NCBI RefSeq assembly: GCF_001659605.2
Contig: NC_035166.2
Location: 22,751,457 to 22,815,456 of the forward strand
Length of the DNA: 64,000 nucleotides
Direction of reading: 5' to 3'
Source: Manihot esculenta
Lineage: Eukaryota; Streptophyta; Magnoliopsida; Malpighiales; Euphorbiaceae
Part shown: piece by piece, positions 1-12,100 of the stretch
Layout of the letters: each line of letters starts with the position of its first letter
How positions within the stretch are numbered: the stretch's first letter is position 1
Notes under the pieces: generated by a model
What the model saw: only the letters and a program-made list of their open reading frames with translations
Told to the model about the DNA's origin: nothing
Databases searched by the model: none
Made by a program: the position numbers and the translations under genes

Positions 1-330
1 AATGGCGTTATCAGATTATCATTTATATTTGACTTTGAAATTCAGTAATGTCTACACATGATTATTATTTTACATGCAACATGACCCTTCAACTTTTTCT
101 AGTTTTATGCGTTGGATAACTTTTTATGTTTGTTAGTCCATGGACGTTAAGCATGTTCACAATTTTTTGTAGTTCAATTAATGGGAGAAACTTTCATTAC
201 TTATTGCTGTCAGCAAATCATTTTTTTTTTTTCAAATTAATTTTGAGAGTGCTGCAATTTGCAGGCTGTATATTGTTCTATTGTTAAACTGATAAGTATC
301 ATATTTTCATTTCTTAATCTTTTTCCACAG

Positions 331-1384
331 TGAGGGTTGGACCATTGCGGGCACTCCTTTGGATTTGCATGATCCTCGAATTTTAGCTATGGCAGCAGCA
401 GAACGTCATTTTTTAGAGGCTGAATATGATGATTATGCTGATTCCAGTGCTAGTGGAGCAGCATTTTGCCGCTCTGCAGCTCTAATTGTAAGCCATGATT
501 CTCTTCAATTTTAGCATCGGTTGTATTACAGTATATAGGAACATGAGTATCTCTGTGTCTCCTATTATTAATCATGAAAATACTATACTGTGGATTTATG
601 TGATGTTATACGGCTATTTCTTTCTTCATTTTTCCTTTTCTCTTTGTATCATCTTGATATTCTTAAGCTGGCATTGAATTGGGCTGCCGTTATTATACAC
701 CAGATTGGGATGGGTTTGGTTCCTTCCAATATGCTTTCTGTGGAAATTTACTGTTGTCATATTTCTGTGCCACACTGGATAATGAGTTGCACTGTCATCT
801 ATGAATCATTTAAATATATATTAAAATGTACGTTTTAAATTGTACCGATACTGGTTCTAATCATGTGTTTCTCTTTTTGGCAGTTAATGGCTCTTTTACT
901 CTTGAGGCATGCTATGTCCCTCACTGGAGATGGCGATGAAGATGCTTCTGCATTTTTTTCTGTGAGTTTTTATTTTTAAATCAGAAAACTATTTATAGGT
1001 GACATTACTTTTGGTGCTAATCAAAATTGTTTATTCTTGACAGCTTTTCCTGATAAGGGCTGCTGGTTTTCTTCTCCCATGTTACATCATGGCTTGGGCC
1101 ATCAGTATATTGCAGCGACGAAGACAGACACAGGTTTGCCTTGTCTATTTTTTCCGCTCCCAGTTTTGCTAAATTTTGGTCTTCACATGCTTCTGTTATT
1201 CTCCAACTATATTTATCCCACTCTTTATTCTTTACTTAATCAGGAAGCGGCAGCACTTGCAGCTACTGAGGTTGCATTCATGCTACAGGCAGGGCAACGA
1301 CGGAGCTTGCAAGTCACAATAGCACCTGGACCTGGAGCAACTCCTCACCAAGCTGCAACTCCACAACAAGAGCCACTTCAATGA
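331..1384 (+). CDS. RING-CH (MARCH-type) zinc-finger E3 ligase, C-terminal part, partial at 5' end
   Basis: These are the last four exons of a gene that begins left of the window: 331-487, 884-961, 1044-1133 and 1244-1384, with stop TGA 1382-1384. All junctions are GT-AG and the frame is continuous. The protein reads EGWTIAGTPLDLHDPR, then AAAERHFLEAEYDDYADS, then two hydrophobic segments (around SAALILMALLLLRHA and FFSLFLIRAAGFLLPCYIMAW), then a basic RRRQ and a Gln/Pro-rich tail. This is the conserved region that follows the RINGv domain in plant RING-CH membrane ubiquitin ligases (DUF3675 type). The catalytic RINGv exon(s) must lie upstream; bases 1-330 look like intron. Family knowledge: membrane-anchored E3 ligases that ubiquitinate membrane proteins. 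The member cannot be named from this part. Confidence 0.9.
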
Positions 1385-3458
1385 TGAAGTGGCTACGGTT
1401 GCTGTGGAAACGCGAGTGATTGTCTTTGCTTATGTGGGCTGCATCTAATTGGATTATTTCAAAACCCTCGCACACTTTATTTAGTCCTTTGACATGTGTA
1501 TGTACATAAATCTTTTATGTGCAGCCTGGTTTTGGGCTGCTTGATATACTTATTTGTGGCAGAGCTGCTACATGCAGTGCATATGAAAACAAATGCAAGA
1601 TATTCTGAGAGTTTTGATGATATTCATGCACCCATAAGAAGTATTTCTTTATGCCCACGATCCTCATTCTTAGCTAAAGCCAGATAGAAGGCTAGGGCAT
1701 ATATATCTGTTCGATAAAAAATGGCCATTAATGTTGCTAATGATTGATGAGATCAAAACTTCTTTTTAGGAAGAAAACACTATTTTAAATACTGTTAAAA
1801 AAAGCAGTTTGTTAGGTTATTCTTATGATTAAAATTTGCTTAAACCAATGAAAATCATGTGTGCTCTTTCAGAACAAATGGGAAGCGCCTCATCCAATCA
1901 CCAATCTTATTGTCTTCTCATGCGATTTTTCTAATGTATGTTGATAAATAGTTGAACTAGTATTAAACGGATTTGGGTAATCCACTTCATTGACCATGAT
2001 TTAAAATTTGAAACCATATTTCAAGGAATTTATATTTGATTTTCAATATGAATCTGTCTTCAACATAGAAGGTAAATTTATAAATGTGAATGAAAAATAA
2101 TTCACGATGATATTAAAAAATTACAATCTTTTGTTTTGTAATAAAAGAAATAAGGGTTCAAATACTATATATTTTTTTGGTAAAGGAAGAGAGAATCTCA
2201 AGAAAGAAAATAATAGTGCAAATTTTTAAATATAAGTCCACAAAATAGTAGAACACTACATCACTACACGTAAATATTTTATAGAGTTTATTCAGTCTCA
2301 TGGAACAAAAATCTTCATGAAATTTTATGGATTCAACTAGTATAAGTTTCAAACAAATGCATGGATCAAATATCTACGAGCCAAAAAGTAAAAAATGCGA
2401 GCTAAATTTTAGTAATAGATTTTTGAAAAAGAACAGTAAAGATGGAAAAAAAAAAAAAAGGGAATATGCTATGAAGAAGGAAGAGTTTGGAAGGCATATA
2501 AGAATAAGAACGTTCAAATGGGACAGTGAAGGGTGGTTTATGAAAGCAACAACAGCTCATTCATTTTCTTTTCTTTATACTTGGTTTCTTTAACTTTAAT
2601 AATGGGTTGCTAAAAGGAGAGAGCTGTGTCCTGTTATGTCCTACGCTTTGAGCATGACCACTCAGTCCATTTCTTCCCTTTCTAACATTTCTCATTTTCT
2701 TTTTTTTTTTTTCTTTTTCTTCTCCTTGTTAAATTCATCATAGATATGAACTTTCAAAACAAAAACATTCCTGTGAAATACAACTTGGCTGTTAATTCAA
2801 GTTGTGAGAGGTTTGCTTTATGGATAAACGAGTAATATGAAGAAAAAGTTAGATACCACTCCCCAGAATGGCAAACATATATGGAGAAGCTTAATGGGTT
2901 GTTCTTTGTTTTGAAGTTTGAATTGAGAAGCTCAGGGTTGGGCAATCCAAAGATAGATAGATAAAAGAAAAGCATAAAGGAAACCCAATTACCACAAGGG
3001 ACCAACACTTGTTGCTTATTTTTGTTGCATGGAGAGAAGAGCTTGGAATTCTAAAGTTGGTTATAAGCATAAAGCAACTTGGTGTTTTTATTTTTTTTCT
3101 GGAGAGCTATTCCCTCTCCCTTCGCCCCCAACATCTCTGCTTTTAATATGGCTTTCTTGCTTTGTACTGTAGTATTCTATAAACATGTGGCAGATGAGGT
3201 GGCCCATAGCTTTCTTTTTGGCAAGCTAAGCCCCATCAAGAATCCAACTTGTAAGTACATGTCAGCTTGGTCGGATGATGTGGCAAGTCGGCTAAAGAAT
3301 TCAATAGCCTGGAATCTGGTCTTGGTTTGGTAAAAAAGAGCAAGGCAAATGATAGGGAAATGTGGGGAAACTAAAATGAAAAGATACTTATCTTCCCAAG
3401 GATATTGTTCCAACTATAACTTTTTGTTCAAACCTGTCAGAGTCTTCTAAAACAGCCT
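1385..3458. other. 3' UTR and intergenic DNA, no gene seen
   Basis: The first about 300 bases are probably the 3' UTR of the RING-CH gene. The rest is AT-rich with an A run near 2445-2458 and a T run near 2700-2713. Several short open frames occur on both strands, but none has recognisable protein character, introns or a promoter context. Confidence 0.6.
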
Positions 3459-3459
3459 T

Positions 3460-3467
3460 ATATATAT
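3460..3467 (+). promoter_or_regulatory. TATA-like box upstream of the CLE gene
   Basis: A TATATATT tract lies about 250 bases before the CLE start codon, which would put transcription start near 3490-3500 and give a 5' leader of about 220 bases. This is inferred from position only; AT-rich DNA produces many such matches. Confidence 0.35.
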
Positions 3468-3715
3468 TTGCTATTGTATTTGCTTCAATCACAGGCTTAT
3501 GATTGAACTGAATCTATAAGCTTCCCTACCTGTTCTGGTCCCTCCTTATGCTTTATGTTTTTTTAGCCATAGAAAGATACAACCAGAGCCTTATTCTGCA
3601 GATATAAGCCTCTCAGACTTCAGTCTAAAACACACTGCTCATTCTCTCATCATTGCTGCAAATAAGGGATATTGCCATTGTCTCCTTTGTTTTAATTTGA
3701 AGAATATTTGCAAAC

Positions 3716-4000
3716 ATGGGCTTTTTGGTTCATAGAGGGATTCTTCTTCTTCTTTTTATTGGGTACTTAGCTCTTCAACCGCAGAAGGTTTCTAGCCTCT
3801 CAAGCTTAGATCTTGCTCTGAGATGGAAACAAGGGCTATTACCATTTGCTCGAAATTCGCGCATGTTGAGGTCTGTTGCTCTGAGGGATTTCCAAACATT
3901 GGCAAGTTCTGCACCTGCACCTTCAATGGTGTTTGATCCCAACCAGTCAAATAAAAGAACTGTCCGAAAAGGATCAGATCCTATCCACAACAGATGTTGA
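3716..4000 (+). CDS. CLE signalling peptide precursor, CLE45-like
   Basis: Single-exon gene for a 94-residue secreted pre-propeptide. Residues 1 to about 27 form a signal peptide (hydrophobic GILLLLFIGYLAL). A variable spacer follows. The C-terminus carries a CLE dodecapeptide at residues 81-92 (RTVRKGSDPIHN, bases 3956-3991), then Arg-Cys and stop. The arrangement of signal peptide, poorly conserved middle and one C-terminal CLE box is typical of the family. Lys80 before the box fits proteolytic release. The GSDPIHN core with basic residues before it most resembles CLE45; a CLE25/26 relationship is the main alternative. Family knowledge: the processed 12-residue peptide acts outside the cell on LRR receptor kinases of the BAM/CLV1 group, in vascular and root development. 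The start is the first in-frame ATG that precedes a signal peptide. Confidence 0.88.
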   Translation: MGFLVHRGILLLLFIGYLALQPQKVSSLSSLDLALRWKQGLLPFARNSRMLRSVALRDFQTLASSAPAPSMVFDPNQSNKRTVRKGSDPIHNRC

Positions 4001-5000
4001 CAGGTTGAGGCCGTTGAGCAAAGTGGACAAGGAACAGGAGTTTTTCCAGCAATGGAGGTGTTGGCTAGAGGCTATAACTGATGCAAGAGAGAAATATGCG
4101 GTCGTAGGGAATCCTTTTGCCTTCTTGGCTGTTTCTCCATTTGAGTTTGTTGGAATTTTTAATATTTTTATTTGTTTTAGTTCAAAGATTTTTTGTTATC
4201 TTTGATTTTTTAGTTGAGCAGAAGAATTGCAGCTAAAGACACTCCATGAGCCAGCATCTTCTCTCTATATTGTATAGACTTGAATCCTTAACTGCAGCTG
4301 AATGCATTGAAGATGAGGATGCTGGCTCTCCCACACGACGAAATATAGTGCTTCCCTAATTTTCTCTATATGAAAAAAAAATCATGTAATTTTCATGTGA
4401 CCTTAGTTATTGTATTTTTCAATGATATACTTGCATGAAACTTTTATTGCTATTCAAATGTCCATTTCTGTGCACCGTATCATCTTATTTTGTGCTGATA
4501 ACCTCAAGTGAAGTCTTCCCCAATCCCCACAATGTGTCTAGTGACTCGAGTCTAGTAATGGAAGAGGAGGGAAGAAGTTCAACGAGCTCTGCAACAGAAT
4601 CCTACAAAGAGGATTATCATGTAATAATTAAAAAAAAAAAAAGAGCGAGTCTACAAATGTACCAACAATATCAACAGTAAAAAAGGACTATAGACAACAA
4701 ATGCCCTTACAGATCTTCTTAAAAAACTATGCTTCTGTCTTGTCCAAAACTAGTAGCCCAGCCAAAAAACAGAACAGAAAAAAATCTTGTCTGTGCACGT
4801 AAGACCAAGAAATGAATTTGTCCCTTGGCTGTTAAGTCATTTCAATTAATAAATCTCAGATCTGAGATATCAGTTTTTCCTGTTAAGTATCAACTGCACT
4901 GAAGATGTCTAACGCGACACTGCTTCCAAATCATATGTACTCACAGGCTAAGTAGGATGCTATTCAAACTGTTGTGCAATATCCTTTAATCTTTCCCAAA
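4001..5000. other. CLE 3' region and intergenic DNA
   Basis: An open frame at 3933-4205 overlaps the CLE end in another frame (see findings). An 11-bp inverted repeat (GAGCCAGCATC) has arms at 4248-4258 and 4318-4328. A run of A lies at 4629-4641. No gene is recognised. Confidence 0.5.
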
Positions 5001-6640
5001 TCATTGTTTTGCTTGATGCTCTAAACAAAGATTGGTAGGTATCCTTTCTTAACAGCATCAGACGCATGCACAAATATGCCGAATTCTGAGTAGTCTAAGA
5101 CAGCTGTAAGGCGTAGCTCAATGTCGTTGCTTAGTATCACAGGTACACAATGGCTCACGGCAGCATCAAAGAGACAATTTGAGGAAGGGATATCACCAGC
5201 ACTATTGACTATTGAGGCAGAACTTGGATGGCACCATTCCTTGGCTTGCCTCATTGATTCCATTCCTTGAACCATCCAAGTGCAAAGAGGACCATCTTTC
5301 TTAATACATTTCTTGGTGAATGACCCCCCCATGAAAGAAGGAAAGAATAAAAATAAAAATGGAGGGAAGCAAAAATAAAAATTTATGTTGCTATGCAAAG
5401 CTAAATCAACAGAAACTGATATTTATGTGGTATCATATAATAATTAACAATTTTGTTATTCAATTCTGATTTTATGATTCAAAACTTATGAACAATGACA
5501 TTGACTCTTGATTTCTCATTCATACTTGACAGTCATCTCATCTTGTGAGACAAAATCATGCCTTCAAACCATAAAATCTAAATGGAATAGTTTTACCGCC
5601 ACTGCTATCAAGCATTGGGTTTTGAAATGGTCCACAGAATGCTGCATAAATTGCCGAATTACCAAACTGTTATAAAACCATTATGCTTTTTGTAAAGTAC
5701 AAGCAAGTGTCTATTGTGGCCCAATTGAAGGAAGGATCTATCAAGAGAATATTCAGAATCATATTCAGTTAATGGGAATGGGATGATCACAAAATTTGGA
5801 TCTGGAATGTTCTTCTACATGACCAATTATTCAAATGTTTTGTCACAGATAATTATGTTAAGATGATAACCAGACACTAGGGCAAAAAAAATCAGATCAT
5901 TTCTCATCACCAGCATCTAGAAAGCCTAAATCATGTTGGAAAAATATATTGTAACAATTTAAGCATTGATGTACTCTCTTGATAAACCTAGACTTCTGAT
6001 TATAAATTCCAGTTTTCAGGCATATCACAGGTCCATATTACGAATCGAGGGTCGATTTTAGACTATTACCAAATAAAATGAAGAGCATTTTTAACAGTTT
6101 GTAATATAAGGGAAGGAGGAGGAGAAACTTACATCCTTCCTACATATTGCTCCTTTGAAAAACACCAATATGGGTCATCAAAATGAGACAATTAACCACT
6201 TATCATGGTCCTCACAACATGATTGTAAGAAGCAATTATCTCCTTCCCAAGATTTGCAATTTCAACCAGGTATCTTCTGAGATCTGCAAGAACAAGCATG
6301 GGAGAAGCAAGCATCAATCACGCTTTTTGGGTGGTGGGCCACAAGCAAATGATCCCTTCCGCAAATTGCTTCCACTCGTCCTGACTCATTAGAAACGGCA
6401 CCAATATATCCTGCAACATCTTTTTCACACTAACTTTTCATTTTCATGAAGCTTAGAATGTTGATTGCAACTCAAAGATGAGAAAAATGGCACAAAACTA
6501 TATCTGCTTCACTGCTTGACAAGAATTCTACACTCTTAACTGCACCGCAAAGTCTGGCCACCTTGGGTGTGCCTGATGCCTGACGCTAAAAGATCAAACG
6601 TCAGCTGTAACTCCATAATATGCTGTAGGTTCAACATGCC
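5000..6640 (-). pseudogene. Decayed GT47 / exostosin-like glycosyltransferase
   Basis: Minus-strand relic of a plant exostosin-family (GT47) glycosyltransferase, a Golgi type-II membrane enzyme family for cell-wall glycans. Recognisable pieces, 5' to 3': LTFDLLAS near 6600; GRDHLLVAHHP near 6320; LADLRRYLVEIANLGKEII near 6250; VFFKGAICRKD near 6140, followed by a GT donor; then an exon near 5320-5000 with AGDIPSSNCLFDAAVSHCVP, DYSEFGIFVHASDAVKK and WERLKDIAQQFE. The pieces keep family order but lie in different frames. There is a frameshift near 5035 and in-frame stops after IAQQFE. GDxPSSNRLFDA and SHCVPVI are the family's signature, and the Arg of SSNRLF is Cys here. I found no N-terminal membrane anchor or conserved start; DNA up to 7800 may hold eroded 5' parts. 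Confidence 0.75.
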
Positions 6641-8383
6641 TGGTTATAGTGGGTAAAGTAATTAACATAGCTGCGCAATAGCCCAAGGTGAAATTGGGGA
6701 GGGAATCATACATATATACTCTTAAAAGAGATTGATGAGCCAGTTTTTCTTTCTGTGCTTTCCAAAAGCAGCCATTTCTGAAATTGGAAAATTCAGTCTT
6801 CCACTTCCCATTGACAATCTAGTATCAATTTGTGATGGCATGGATGAGAAGAAGTGAAGCTTGAGTTCCAAATAAACTGATGTAAATTTCACAAGAATTA
6901 ACTTGAAACAGTTGCGGGTAGAAGAGAAATATTTCCATGTTAGGGGAAACCGAGGAAATGATTGGAAAAATAAAAAGAACACATAAATGGGAATCAAGAA
7001 AATTAAACCTTGAGGGAAGTCTGCTTTTCTCAGATATTGATGGAAGTAAAGAAAAAAAAAATCTTCAATTATAAAATTAGCAGAACTACAGGAGCAAAGA
7101 GGTACTATACAATGTATTCAAACAATTGAAGTTGCTTTCAAAACAAAATAAGAGGAACAGTAAAAGATTCCTTGTATATGCCAAGCAAAACGTATCCCAG
7201 CTTATGCCTCAATACAGATGATAATCACTTGGAAAACAAGGTATTAATTCCTACGCATAAACCAGAACAACATTGTTTCCACAGACACAACCAACCCCAA
7301 ATAAAGGAAAAACCCCGAATTCTGACTTAAACCCTAGAAATTAAATCAAAGATTCATCTACAACATATTCTGCAACAAATATCAACCACCAGAAATTTCC
7401 AGCACTCAACTCTTCCTAAAAGAAGATGAATGAGAAAATTTTCCTTCTGCTTCCGAAATTATTCAGTGCTTATATTTTCTGAACTCGTTACTCATAATTC
7501 TGTTTCTGTTACAGAAACTAAACTTATCTTCTTCATTGAGCTACCCAAGTAAGTGGTCGATAAAAGAACACCCAAAAATCGTAAATTTGAGCTGAAACAA
7601 GTACGTTTTTATTTTCATGGTCAATTATTGAACATCCATAACAAATCAAAATCAGAGTGAGAGACGGATACAAAATCAAACTTTGATCATCTGGGTATGA
7701 TCACATAATTTGATAATCTGGTTTGATGAGCACTTGCAAGAAATAGTACCCGACTCAACTCAAGGCTCCATGGCCCGCAGGCATCTTTGCCAGACTCTGC
7801 AGCACTCGGCGGGAGGAACGTCTAGAAAATACTTCTCTCTTGTAAATTTTAAATTAATTTCAAATTTTATATAAATACAAATTCTTAATTTTATTTATCT
7901 TTTAGCTTTTATTTTATTAAACTCTATTATAATTCAGAAGAAAATATTATTAAAAAATAACTAAAAAACATATATTATTTTCTATATTCCAATCAGTTAT
8001 ATGGTACAAGCTCAATATATATACTTTGTTAATTAAATATTAAATGAGGTTATAATCACCTATTTAATTTTACATCTGAAAGTCAAAAAGCCTTGGGCTT
8101 AAAGATGATCAAGTTTAGGATAAGGCAGGAGATCCATGAAGCCTTTTTTTTTTTGACATGAATTTAATTTTCAAATAACCAACAATACATGTGAGAAAAA
8201 AAGACATATACAAACCCCACTAATCCAATGATTAGATAAAATGGTGCAAGCAATTTTTATTAATTAAATAAAAGATAGAGCATATAATTGGGCAGCACTA
8301 GGCTTCTCATATGGGGAAACCCAAAGGAGCCATAAAATAAAATATGGAAAGGAGCAGAGAAAACAGAGAGAAGAAGTGATGAT
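6641..8383. other. Intergenic, no gene seen
   Basis: Moderately AT-rich DNA that turns very AT-rich after 7840. It may contain the eroded 5' end of the glycosyltransferase relic or the 3' UTR of the GASA gene (close to 8384). No open frame with family character was found. Confidence 0.5.
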
Positions 8384-8969
8384 CTAAGGGCATTTGGGAC
8401 CTCCACGCTTGGTCTTCCAGTTGTTGTAGCAGGGGCACACATTTTTGTTTCCATAGTAGCCTGGAGGAACGCACAAGCACTTCGAACAACATTTTTGGCA
8501 GAAGAACATGCAGGGTTTGTGGTACTGCGTCTTGCTGCATCTCCTCGTGCATTGCGATGGGCATTCTGCAAATTCCTTTTAATTATTTGTTCTCTTTTTT
8601 CTATTATGCCATGATAATTTTGAAATTAAAATATTCACTTACGGTAGCTCTTCAGACTTCCTGGTCCATAATTCCCCTGAAGTTTTAGAAAAATTTTAAT
8701 CGTCTTACTTTTACCTGATAACCTATAAATATATTAAAAGAAAAAAATTGAAAAAGCTTACGCTGTCAAGGTGGTACTGAGCATCCTTCGCCATAACCTA
8801 CACGAATTTTCCACAAAATTTTGTGTTCAATAGGAATGCTTGGAGTGGAGCAATAAAGCTTATTACAGACTCTGCACATAAGGTAAACGATAAACTTTAC
8901 CTGGGTTGCGACCATGGAAATGCCGAGGATTGCCATAAGCAAGACACAAACAAGCTTCGCCATTTCCAT
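8384..8969 (-). CDS. GASA / Snakin cysteine-rich secreted peptide
   Basis: Four-exon gene: 8969-8901, 8797-8762, 8676-8643 and 8565-8384, all GT-AG, joining to 106 codons plus stop (TAG 8386-8384). Residues 1 to about 22 are a signal peptide (MAKLVCVLLMAILGISMVATQ). A short acidic/polar spacer follows (VMAKDAQYHLDSGNYGPGSL). The C-terminal about 60 residues hold 12 cysteines in the GASA pattern, with KPCMFFCQKCCSKCLCVPPG and ending KCP. Family knowledge: gibberellin-regulated, cell-wall or apoplastic peptides in growth, redox and defence (Snakin antimicrobials). The start at 8969 (ME-MAKL) is preferred over an in-frame ATG at 9101 because the likely TATA box is at 9128-9121. A second ATG at 8963 is equally possible. 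Confidence 0.9.
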
Positions 8970-9120
8970 TACTACCAGGCAAAGCTGCTGCAGCCCTTCT
9001 CTTTGGACTGAGAACTGGGAAAGAGACAAAAAGAGAGGGCTTTTTGAGTGAACTTTGCCCTGGAAATGTACTGGTGGTCTCTGCTTGCTTGCTGGTGCCA
9101 AGTGCTGAGGCAGTGTATGC

Positions 9121-9128
9121 TATAAATA
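9121..9128 (-). promoter_or_regulatory. TATA-like box of the GASA gene
   Basis: The minus strand reads TATTTATA about 155 bases before the start codon. This places transcription start near 9095, downstream of the long-frame ATG at 9101, and supports the shorter protein start. Confidence 0.4.
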
Positions 9129-9139
9129 GATCTCAGCTG

Positions 9140-12100
9140 CCCAATACTTTGGGCTCTACCTAATCTGTTGTTTCTACTATCACTTTAATCAAAGCCCTGA
9201 ATCGACTCGTGCTGAAGATCATATTTTCTAAACTGCCCTCCATGTGATTTTGCATTTGGGATCTTTTATTTACATCACCTTCTTTTAATTCAGACAACTA
9301 ATTAATTATTGTTATTTTCAATTTAAATAATTATATGTATAACACTGTAAAGTCTATGATCTGGATCTCATTAAAGGATATTATATTTGATTATCCATTG
9401 CACACACTGAGAAATGTTTGGTCGAAGCAAATTCGCAAACTGTCGGGTCCCTTTCTTTCGACCTTCTTGATTATGTCCACGTATTTCTCCTATGTGCTTT
9501 CTCACAACTGGTAACATTCACATGCCCATGTGATTGCACTTTTCGGAAAACTGAAAATGAACAGACGACTCTCCTCAACCGCCCAAAAATTACACAATAA
9601 CATAATTTATTGCATCTTCGTCTCTTAGCTTACTGTATCCACTGTTCTCTAAAAGGGCAAGTTGGTGGTACCAAAACTTTCTAACCCACAAATAAAAATG
9701 ACAAACAAAAGAAGAAACAAACACAACTTTTTCACATTCTTGATTCTGTTTTTCAGATTCTCTTACAGAACGTAGTAAATTACTATTTCCTTTTTAACTC
9801 TGGAACAACCACCACTAATAAATGTGTAAGAACCAGTCATGGAAGATGGAGGCAAAGGCAGTTAAGTGTGTAGGGTACCTCAAGAAAAAGAGACGAGGCA
9901 AAGTTGGATTGCATTAATTTATGATGTAAACCAATAATAATAGAAGCAAAAGTGAAGCTATAGCGTACTCCTATTTTCTCTACACTGCTCAAAAACCCAT
10001 AAACCCTTCGATGCATCTAGCAGCTATATCAAACTGCATTGATATAGCAGGTGCATGACATGGCAAGATCATAGATGAGAAGATACTAATTGATGTGTAG
10101 TGGAGTATGAAATTTAGGGAGGGTAGGAGAATCTTGGGAGCTCATAATTGAATGGATCCATGTGCAGCCATATGGGGCCAAGCAACAAGGCACATGCATT
10201 ACCCAATATAAAATGCACTAAAAACGACAACAGCTTGCCTCCTTTCGCTGTATTCCATCCCATCATGTCCATACTTTGTTTTGCATAGCTCATCTCCCAT
10301 ATGGTATCTGGGTAGTTAATGGCCACTCTTTGTCTCCACACTACCTCTATACCTTGCATAACACTACAAATTCATCAATATGATTACTGTACCTTAACTG
10401 GTTTGGTTTCAAAATTAGCTTCTAACTAAAACTAGTTTATTTTGTCATTGTAAGGAAAAAAATATATATTGCGATGATATCGCTGAGCATAATAAAGATA
10501 CATATAACTTTCGCACTCACTTAAGCTAAAATCAAAAGAGATCTCATTAACTTTACCCTTATATTTTGTTGTACAATTCATCTGTTTTAAATGAATGCTT
10601 CGTTGCCCAAATCTAATATATTATTTTTTAACCATTTGATATAAATATACATGATTGGTGTGGAAGAGGCTAAGACTCTTTTATGAATGAAGTTGGGCTG
10701 TGAATTAATGTTGTTAGCTATTTTACAGTATTCTGCGGCGTGAATACTGTTTATGGAGTGTGTATATATATTTTTTCTTTAGGATGAATGAGATGTTTTT
10801 CCTTTGCAAGGGTCACTTGTGAGATGTGATTTCGAACAATACTTAATATTTGTGGTGTTACTTTAGAGTCTTGAACCAAGTTTTATGAGAATATGTATAG
10901 GCTCAATGATGATATCATTAATTCCTCAAATCTTGTGGTGAAGTAGAAATCATGCCAAGCTATTACATAAGTCATTTTGTGGTACCATCTCTTTTTCTGT
11001 GTTCAAGACTTCAAGTAGTCCCTGTGAATGGCTTAGAGGAGAGGCGAATCAACGTCATGTAGAGCAAATCAAATAGTCAGTCTGTTCAAGTCTTCAAGAA
11101 GCCATACACATTAATTATTTGAACAATACAGATTGTAAAAACTCAATCATACTCTTTGATTGGAAGGGTGTTGTGAATAGAAAATGAGTGTATGACATGG
11201 GCCTTATGACTTTTGCATAATGGCCCTAATCGAACCTTCAAATTTTGTCAACCTCTCTAGCTTTCCATCTTTGTTATCATAAAGCAGATTAATATTAGCA
11301 TTTAGCAGCCCAACCATGGAAAATTTTGTGGCTGAGGGATCAACAGTAGGTGGCCTTGGCTAACCCATTTTTCCTTTGAAGAACAGCTTAAAATATGTTT
11401 ATTTTTCCAATATAATCCACCTAAGGGACATTGGTGTTAAATTTATGGTGTTCTACTTATTGGAAGGTCCCTACAAGGCGTCAATAGGATCAGGTTGGTC
11501 ACCAGCACCAATGTAAAAAAGCAAACATGCCCTCTTGGGATATAAATCAATGAACCATCCCGTTTGATTAATTCTAGTGAGAACATAAGTATTGTATGGA
11601 CAAAGATAGGATGGTTGATACATAAACAAAACTTGATTAATTATAGAGAGAGTGGACGAGCATGGCACCTTATTACAACCTGCTGAGTGCAAAGGAAGTA
11701 AATTTATGTACCATGAAATTCCAAAGAAAGAATATGAATAAGAACAAGGGAAAATATGAGTAGAGAAATATTTTTACATCCTTTTGAAGTATGCTCCAGC
11801 CATGAGAACTGCAAATCTTATTGATATTCTCACAACTGAGTTCTTGCTACTTGGAAATGAAATCCTTTTTTGAAAGAACATACTACTTGATTTCATTCAT
11901 CCAACTTCCTATTTTAATCTTTTTTTATGCTTATAACAGAAAAATAATTATCTTTTCAATTAACATATTTTACTTAAATGTTTTCCAATAAATATCTCCT
12001 TACAACTCTCCGTATATAATTCATTTTGCAACAAAAAAATTTAAATGAATTTTAACAAAATCATGCATTGTTTTATTTTGTTAAAAATAAAATTTTATAA

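Noticed and set aside
3905..3925. TGCACCTGCACCTT resembling miR530
   Set aside because: It lies inside the CLE coding sequence (Ala-Pro-Ala-Pro codons) with no complementary arm nearby for a hairpin precursor.
4248..4328. 11-bp inverted repeat as a miRNA precursor
   Set aside because: The stem is too short, pairing beyond the 11 bp is poor, and no known mature miRNA sequence is present.
8970..9101. Longer GASA start at 9101
   Set aside because: The likely TATA box at 9128-9121 puts transcription start at about 9095, and the signal peptide begins at 8969/8963.
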